The position numbers were made by a program, and so were the translations under genes. A stretch of DNA of 64,000 bases from Limnohabitans sp. (lineage in GTDB: Bacteria > Pseudomonadota > Gammaproteobacteria > Burkholderiales > Burkholderiaceae_C). Of this stretch, positions 59,595 through 64,000 are shown piece by piece. Under the pieces are notes generated by a model. The model did not search any database. It worked only from the letters and a program-made list of their open reading frames with translations, and was not told the DNA's origin. Every line of letters begins with the position of its first letter. Position 1 is the first letter of the stretch. The stretch covers positions 1,674,001 through 1,738,000 of the forward strand of contig NZ_JAAVVW010000003.1 of the NCBI RefSeq assembly GCF_023910625.1, read 5' to 3'.

Positions 59595-60877
59595 ACGCCC
59601 CTGCTGCAGCCCACGCCTTGCCCGGACAACCCCACATCGCCTATGCGGGCGACCAACTGCATGTGGAGGGCGTGGCGCTGTCCCAACTGGCCCGCGAACA
59701 CGGCACGCCCTTGCTTGTGTACTCCAAAGCCGCCATGCTCTCGGCCCTGGCCGCCTACCAGCGCGGCTTTGCCGGCCGCCCGGCGCAAATTTGCTACGCC
59801 ATGAAGGCCAACTCCAGCCTGGCCATCCTGCAAGTGTTTGCCGAGGCCGGTTGCGGCTTTGACATCGTCTCGGGGGGTGAACTGGCCCGCGTGCTGGCCG
59901 CAGGCGGCGACCCAGCCAAAGTGATTTTTTCGGGTGTAGGCAAGACTCGCGCTGAAATGAAACAAGCGCTGCAAGTGGGCATTGCTTGCTTCAATGTGGA
60001 AAGCGAAGCCGAACTCGATGTGCTGAGCGAGGTGGCCGTGAGTCTGGGCAAACAAGCCCCGGTCAGCCTGCGCGTGAACCCCAATGTGGACCCCAAGACG
60101 CACCCCTACATTTCGACCGGCCTCAAGGGCAACAAATTCGGCATCGCCCATGAAGAAGCACTGCGCGCCTACCGCCACGCCGCCAGCCTGCCGGGCTTGA
60201 AAGTGGTGGGTATCGACTGCCACATCGGCTCGCAAATCACCGACAGTACGCCCTATCTGGACGCCATGGACCGCGTGCTGGACCTGGTGGCCGAGGTCGA
60301 GTCAGCGGGCATTCCGATCCACCACATCGACTTTGGCGGCGGTCTGGGCATCAATTACAACGGCGACACACCGCCCGAAGCCGATGCGCTGTGGGCACAA
60401 CTGCTGGCCAAACTCGATGCCCGTGGCTACGGCCAGCGCCAGCTCATGATTGAACCGGGTCGCTCGCTCGTGGGCAACGCGGGCGTGTGCCTGACCGAGG
60501 TGCTGTACCTCAAACCCGGCGAGCAAAAGAATTTCTGCATCATCGACGCCGCCATGAACGACCTGCCCCGCCCGGCCATGTACCAAGCCTTTCACCAGAT
60601 CGTGCCCGTGCAACCCCGCTCAGGCGATGGTGTCGTGTACGACGTGGTCGGCCCGGTGTGCGAGAGCGGCGACTGGATCGGCCGCGACCGTCAGCTGCGG
60701 GTCGCAGCGGGTGACGTGCTCGCCGTGTTGTCGGCAGGCGCTTACTGCATGAGCATGGCCAGCAACTACAACACCCGAGGCCGTGCAGCCGAAATTCTGG
60801 TGGATGGCACAAAGGCCCACCTGATTCGCCAACGCGAGTCGGCGTTTGACACTTTTGCTCTGGAGCAGTTGGTCTGA
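59591..60877 (+). CDS. lysA: Diaminopimelate decarboxylase
   Basis: A 428-residue PLP enzyme, last step of lysine synthesis. The PLP lysine is in ICYAMKANSS, the glycine loop in IDFGGGLGINY, and EPGRSLVGNAG and GPVCESGDWIG complete the active site. It is co-translated with lptM. Confidence 0.97.
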   Translation: MNAPAAAHALPGQPHIAYAGDQLHVEGVALSQLAREHGTPLLVYSKAAMLSALAAYQRGFAGRPAQICYAMKANSSLAILQVFAEAGCGFDIVSGGELARVLAAGGDPAKVIFSGVGKTRAEMKQALQVGIACFNVESEAELDVLSEVAVSLGKQAPVSLRVNPNVDPKTHPYISTGLKGNKFGIAHEEALRAYRHAASLPGLKVVGIDCHIGSQITDSTPYLDAMDRVLDLVAEVESAGIPIHHIDFGGGLGINYNGDTPPEADALWAQLLAKLDARGYGQRQLMIEPGRSLVGNAGVCLTEVLYLKPGEQKNFCIIDAAMNDLPRPAMYQAFHQIVPVQPRSGDGVVYDVVGPVCESGDWIGRDRQLRVAAGDVLAVLSAGAYCMSMASNYNTRGRAAEILVDGTKAHLIRQRESAFDTFALEQLV

Positions 60878-60887
60878 GGCTGCGCCT

Positions 60888-62231
60888 TCACAAACCCGCA
60901 AAACGCGATTTCAAACGCTGGGCGTTGAGGGCGCAGACGGTCTGCATGGACTGCCCCAATGTGCGCATCGCAGCGGCTCGCTCCCAATAAGCCACCGCCC
61001 AATCGCGCGCCGCATCGGTCAAAGCTGGGTCAACAGCCAAGGCATGAGGTGCTCTCAAAGGCTCTGCATCCAAGCTGCCGCTGTGGATGCTGGGCCGCCA
61101 CATCATGGGCAACATGTCGTAAATCGGTGCCAATTCAAATCGTGGGCGCATCACGTCTTGAACAAAAAAAGACAAATTACCAAAGTGCATGTCGGTGTTG
61201 CCAATGAATTGCCCAAACACATAGGCTTGGGTCGCAGTGCTCAGGTCGCCCGAAGGCAACAAGTTCATGTCATGCAACGCCCGGCAAGTGCCCACCCAGT
61301 GCTGACGCGGAGTTTGGACGAAATGCTCGTGCACGGCTGAGGCAGCCACCAAGTGGCGGTAGCCAAATTCTGCAGTCCGATCAAAACGCCGAGACAACAA
61401 AAAAGTGCGTGTCGCGCTCTCGACAATGCGTGTCTCGGCACTGGTCATGCCGTTTTCGCGAAGCACATCGAGGGCCAGTTTTTCCAGATGCAGCAAAGCA
61501 TGCCATCGCTCACCAAACGGCGTACCGCGAGGTGGGCTGAATTTGACAAGCCAGCGAAGACCATCGGGTTCACGCCACAAAAATTTCGGTTGCTCCCCCC
61601 CTGCGGATGAACCCGCTGGCAAGCTGGTTCCCACTTGAGCAGCCAACCGATCAAACGTCTGCGCCAGGCTTTGTGCAACACCACAAACAGCGACGTGTGC
61701 GACCCCTGCAGGCCCTTCTATGGCAAAAGCACCACTGGCCTCACGCACATGGTTGACCGTGAAATACAGCACTTGCTCCAGTGACCAACGCTCAGGATCT
61801 GCAGGAAAATCCGGACGCAAACGGGCCAGTTGTCGCCCCAAAAAACCTTGGGGCTGCAGAGGCGTCAAAAACCAAGGCAAGGCCGCGTGAGACAACCACT
61901 CCTGCTTGCCGCCGCGCACATGCACGCGGTTGCCGCTCAGATAAGTCAGCTCACCAAAGTGACGGGGCACACCATCCGCCCCATCGCACAGCAAACTGTG
62001 CCGGGCTGGCAATCCTTGTATATTTTTTGTCAATGCATAGCGCGTGCTGCGCGCTGCACCCAGGCGGGCCACACCACCCGCTGACTGCCCGAGCCCCATG
62101 GCCTTGAGCGCCAATGAAATGCTGGGCTGGCTCATGCCAGTTGCTGACTGCAACTGGGCGGCGGTCAGTTCTGGCGACTGCGCCAGTAACTGCCGAAGAG
62201 TGATTTGAAGTGATTTACCAGCATCCATCAT
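60888..62231 (-). CDS. HipA-family kinase with N-terminal helix-turn-helix (YjjJ-like)
   Basis: A 447-residue protein. The N-terminal 75 residues form a winged-helix-like region (LTAAQLQSATGMSQPSISLAL). The HipA kinase core has the G-loop-like SSAGGEQPKFLW, the catalytic GNTDMHFGNLSFF and the metal site LAPIYDMLPM. HipA toxins phosphorylate tRNA synthetases. No separate hipB-type antitoxin gene is next to it; the fused helix-turn-helix may take that role, as suggested for YjjJ. It converges on lysA with a 10-base gap. Confidence 0.88.
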   Translation of the reverse strand: MMDAGKSLQITLRQLLAQSPELTAAQLQSATGMSQPSISLALKAMGLGQSAGGVARLGAARSTRYALTKNIQGLPARHSLLCDGADGVPRHFGELTYLSGNRVHVRGGKQEWLSHAALPWFLTPLQPQGFLGRQLARLRPDFPADPERWSLEQVLYFTVNHVREASGAFAIEGPAGVAHVAVCGVAQSLAQTFDRLAAQVGTSLPAGSSAGGEQPKFLWREPDGLRWLVKFSPPRGTPFGERWHALLHLEKLALDVLRENGMTSAETRIVESATRTFLLSRRFDRTAEFGYRHLVAASAVHEHFVQTPRQHWVGTCRALHDMNLLPSGDLSTATQAYVFGQFIGNTDMHFGNLSFFVQDVMRPRFELAPIYDMLPMMWRPSIHSGSLDAEPLRAPHALAVDPALTDAARDWAVAYWERAAAMRTLGQSMQTVCALNAQRLKSRFAGL

Positions 62232-62276
62232 GGATAGATACTTTATCCCAAGTGGCTATCGTTAAACGACTTTATT
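62232..62276 (-). promoter_or_regulatory. Palindromic, operator-like region upstream of the HipA-family gene
   Basis: Directly before the start codon lie GGATA-N7-TATCC (62232-62248), the palindrome CGTTAAACG (62260-62268) and a direct repeat ACTTTAT at 62240-62246 and 62269-62275. This fits autoregulation by the protein's own helix-turn-helix, but that is inference. Confidence 0.4.
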
Positions 62277-62310
62277 GGATATTTACTGAAATTAATTAAT
62301 AGATAAAATT

Positions 62311-62916
62311 TTAGTGGGCGCGTTGCGTCCAAACCCGCTTCACGCGCCAGCCCAGCAAAACCGCCAAGATGCCCGCATACACCAGCACCTCGTCAAAGTC
62401 CTGCTTGCCCGCCCTCATCCACCAAAAGTGCAGCACGGCCAGCACGGCCACCGCATACACCCCCCGGTGCAACCATTGCCAACGCCTGCCGCCCAGCCAG
62501 CGCACGGCGCGGTTGAACGAAGTGGCGGCCAATGCCAGCAAGATCACAAAGGCACTGAAACCCAACCAGATGAAGGGGCGCTTGAAAAGGTCTTGCAGCG
62601 TGTCGGCCAGGTCAAAGCCCATGTCAAACCAGGCGTAGCACAGCAGGTGCAGGCTGGCGTAGCCAAACACCAGCAAACCCAGCATGCGCCGAAACCGCAT
62701 CAGTTCGGGCCAGCCCAGCACAGTTCGCAAAGGGGTCACGGCCAGCACCACGCACAGGCTGCGCAGCGTCCAGTCGCCTGTGGCGCGGATCAGGGCTTCG
62801 GCGGGGTTGGGGCCGAGTTGGTCCTGCAGGGTTTGCGCCAGCAACCAGGCCCAGGGCAAGCAACCGAGCACCAGAAAAGCCCACCAAGCGGCGGGATGAC
62901 GCAGCGCCGCCCTCAT
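62311..62916 (-). CDS. msrQ: Heme-binding membrane subunit MsrQ
   Basis: A 201-residue inner-membrane protein with about six spans of the ferric-reductase-like YedZ family. Candidate heme histidines are in YASLHLLCY and QWLHRGVYAVAVLAVLHFWW. It passes electrons to periplasmic MsrP. It starts 28 bases after msrP. Confidence 0.93.
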   Translation of the reverse strand: MRAALRHPAAWWAFLVLGCLPWAWLLAQTLQDQLGPNPAEALIRATGDWTLRSLCVVLAVTPLRTVLGWPELMRFRRMLGLLVFGYASLHLLCYAWFDMGFDLADTLQDLFKRPFIWLGFSAFVILLALAATSFNRAVRWLGGRRWQWLHRGVYAVAVLAVLHFWWMRAGKQDFDEVLVYAGILAVLLGWRVKRVWTQRAH

Positions 62917-62944
62917 GCCCTCAAGACGTTGACCCGCAGCGGCA

Positions 62945-63940
62945 TCAGAAGAATTTCTTCAGGTCCATGCCGGCATAAAGCTGGCCGACCTGAGTCTCGT
63001 AGCCGTTGAACATGAGCGTCTTGCGCTTTTTGGCCAGCAAACCGTCTTCGCCAATGCGCCGCTCGGTGGCCTGGCTCCAGCGCGGGTGGTCCACATTCGG
63101 GTTCACATTGGAGTAAAAACCGTATTCTTGAGGTGCAGACTTTTCCCACGAGATCACCGGTTGCTTGTCGGTGAAGCGGATCTTGACCAGGCTCTTGCTG
63201 CTCTTGAAGCCATACTTCCAGGGCACCACCAAGCGCAGGGGCGCGCCGTTTTGCTTGGGCATCACCTCGCCATACATGCCAAAGGCCAGCAAGGTCAGGG
63301 GGTGCATGGCCTCGTCCATGCGCAAGCCTTCGAGATAGGGCCAATCGATCACACCCGAGCGCAGCCCCGGCATGGTTTTTGGGTCGGCCTGGGTCACGAA
63401 CTCCACAAACTTGGCACCCGGCAGGGGCTCCACGCGCCGGATCAGATCGGCCAGCGAATAACCGATCCAGGGAATCACCATCGACCAGCCTTCCACGCAG
63501 CGCAGGCGGTAAATGCGCTCTTCCATGGCACCCCACTTCAGCAGGTCTTCCAAGTTCACGCGGGCGGGCTTCTTCACCAAGCCCTCGATTTCCACACTCC
63601 AGGGGTCGGTTTTGAGGGTATGCGCCCGCTTGGCCGGGTCAGCTTTGTCGGTGCCGAACTCATAAAAATTGTTGTACGTGGTGGCATCTTTGTAAGGGGT
63701 CGGCTTGTCCATCACCACCCCACCGGACACTTTGCTGGGCACCGAAGGCAAGGACGCCAACTGCCCTGGCCCGGGCGTTTGAGCCCACGCTTCTGGCCAG
63801 CCCCAAGCCGCCAGGGCCAGACCCGCCGAACCGGTAACCGCCTGACGCATCAGCGCCCGGCGTTGCAGGTACACATTTTCAGGGGTGATTTCGCTGGCCA
63901 CCGGATGCTGAAACCCGCAATTGGAAGATAAGATGATCAT
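62945..63940 (-). CDS. msrP: Protein-methionine-sulfoxide reductase, molybdopterin subunit MsrP
   Basis: A 331-residue molybdenum enzyme that repairs oxidised methionine in periplasmic proteins. A twin-arginine signal ([20 protein letters not shown]) precedes the mature domain. The Mo-ligand cysteine lies in [15 protein letters not shown], and [13 protein letters not shown] is conserved. ATG at 63940 has AGAGG eight bases upstream; a TTG 15 bases further up is less likely. The rest of the window to the right (63941-64000) is its leader region. Confidence 0.95.
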   Translation of the reverse strand: MIILSSNCGFQHPVASEITPENVYLQRRALMRQAVTGSAGLALAAWGWPEAWAQTPGPGQLASLPSVPSKVSGGVVMDKPTPYKDATTYNNFYEFGTDKADPAKRAHTLKTDPWSVEIEGLVKKPARVNLEDLLKWGAMEERIYRLRCVEGWSMVIPWIGYSLADLIRRVEPLPGAKFVEFVTQADPKTMPGLRSGVIDWPYLEGLRMDEAMHPLTLLAFGMYGEVMPKQNGAPLRLVVPWKYGFKSSKSLVKIRFTDKQPVISWEKSAPQEYGFYSNVNPNVDHPRWSQATERRIGEDGLLAKKRKTLMFNGYETQVGQLYAGMDLKKFF

Positions 63941-64000
63941 GGAGGGTCCTCTCAATTTGACTTTGCACGATTGTGAACTGTTCGCCCATCGCCGATCAGC

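Overview
The window looks like chromosomal DNA of a betaproteobacterium of the order Burkholderiales, probably a Comamonadaceae-type organism. This is inferred from gene order: mla genes / BolA-family gene / murA / his operon, gltBD, divergent pilM and penicillin-binding protein 1A genes, and cyaY / lptM / lysA. No rRNA or tRNA gene and no CRISPR array was seen.

Layout. 1-1839 is the edge of an integron: part of one cassette, one complete cassette with its attC site, an attI-like junction, and a divergent integrase gene with a perfect LexA box over its promoter. The integrase has lost about 110 internal residues, including the first catalytic arginine. 1857-15845 is a long leftward run: mlaFEDACB, an ABC exporter, a bolA-like gene, murA, then hisG-D-C-B-H-A, a hexose-6-phosphate mutarotase, and hisF. 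A strong terminator separates mlaF from gltBD (15951-22163). 22231-23045 is a RAYT transposase between exactly inverted palindromes. 23125-25789 holds an AtuA-type gene, its small partner and a tricarboxylate-type binding protein.

25942-34084 is the most interesting block: five tightly packed leftward genes for a FecR-domain protein, a TPR/beta-barrel protein, a CHASE2 class III adenylate cyclase, a class I (eukaryotic-type) cyclic-nucleotide phosphodiesterase-like protein, and a patatin phospholipase with a cyclic-nucleotide-binding domain. Synthesis, breakdown and response to a cyclic nucleotide are thus encoded together. Upstream on the same strand is a SulP/STAS transporter that also ends in a cyclic-nucleotide-binding domain.

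34085-48104 is an accessory region: the SulP gene, a truncated glycosyltransferase, a methyltransferase, an AAA_14/DUF4143 ATPase, a DUF1415 gene, a DUF1016 nuclease split by an IS256-family element, and a type III-like methyltransferase/helicase-nuclease pair. 48309-63940 returns to housekeeping genes: an MFS transporter, dgt, aroB, aroK, a compact type IV pilus operon with a PilO-PilP fusion, PBP1A, cyaY, lptM, lysA, a solitary HipA/YjjJ-like kinase, and msrQ/msrP.

Quality note. hisC, hisD, hisG, mlaC, the RAYT gene, the AtuA gene and the phosphodiesterase gene are broken by single-base changes, almost all extra bases, that restore well-conserved proteins when removed. About 18 of them fall in 5640-8260. 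This looks like sequencing or assembly error more than gene decay, so these loci are given as whole genes with the breaks noted.
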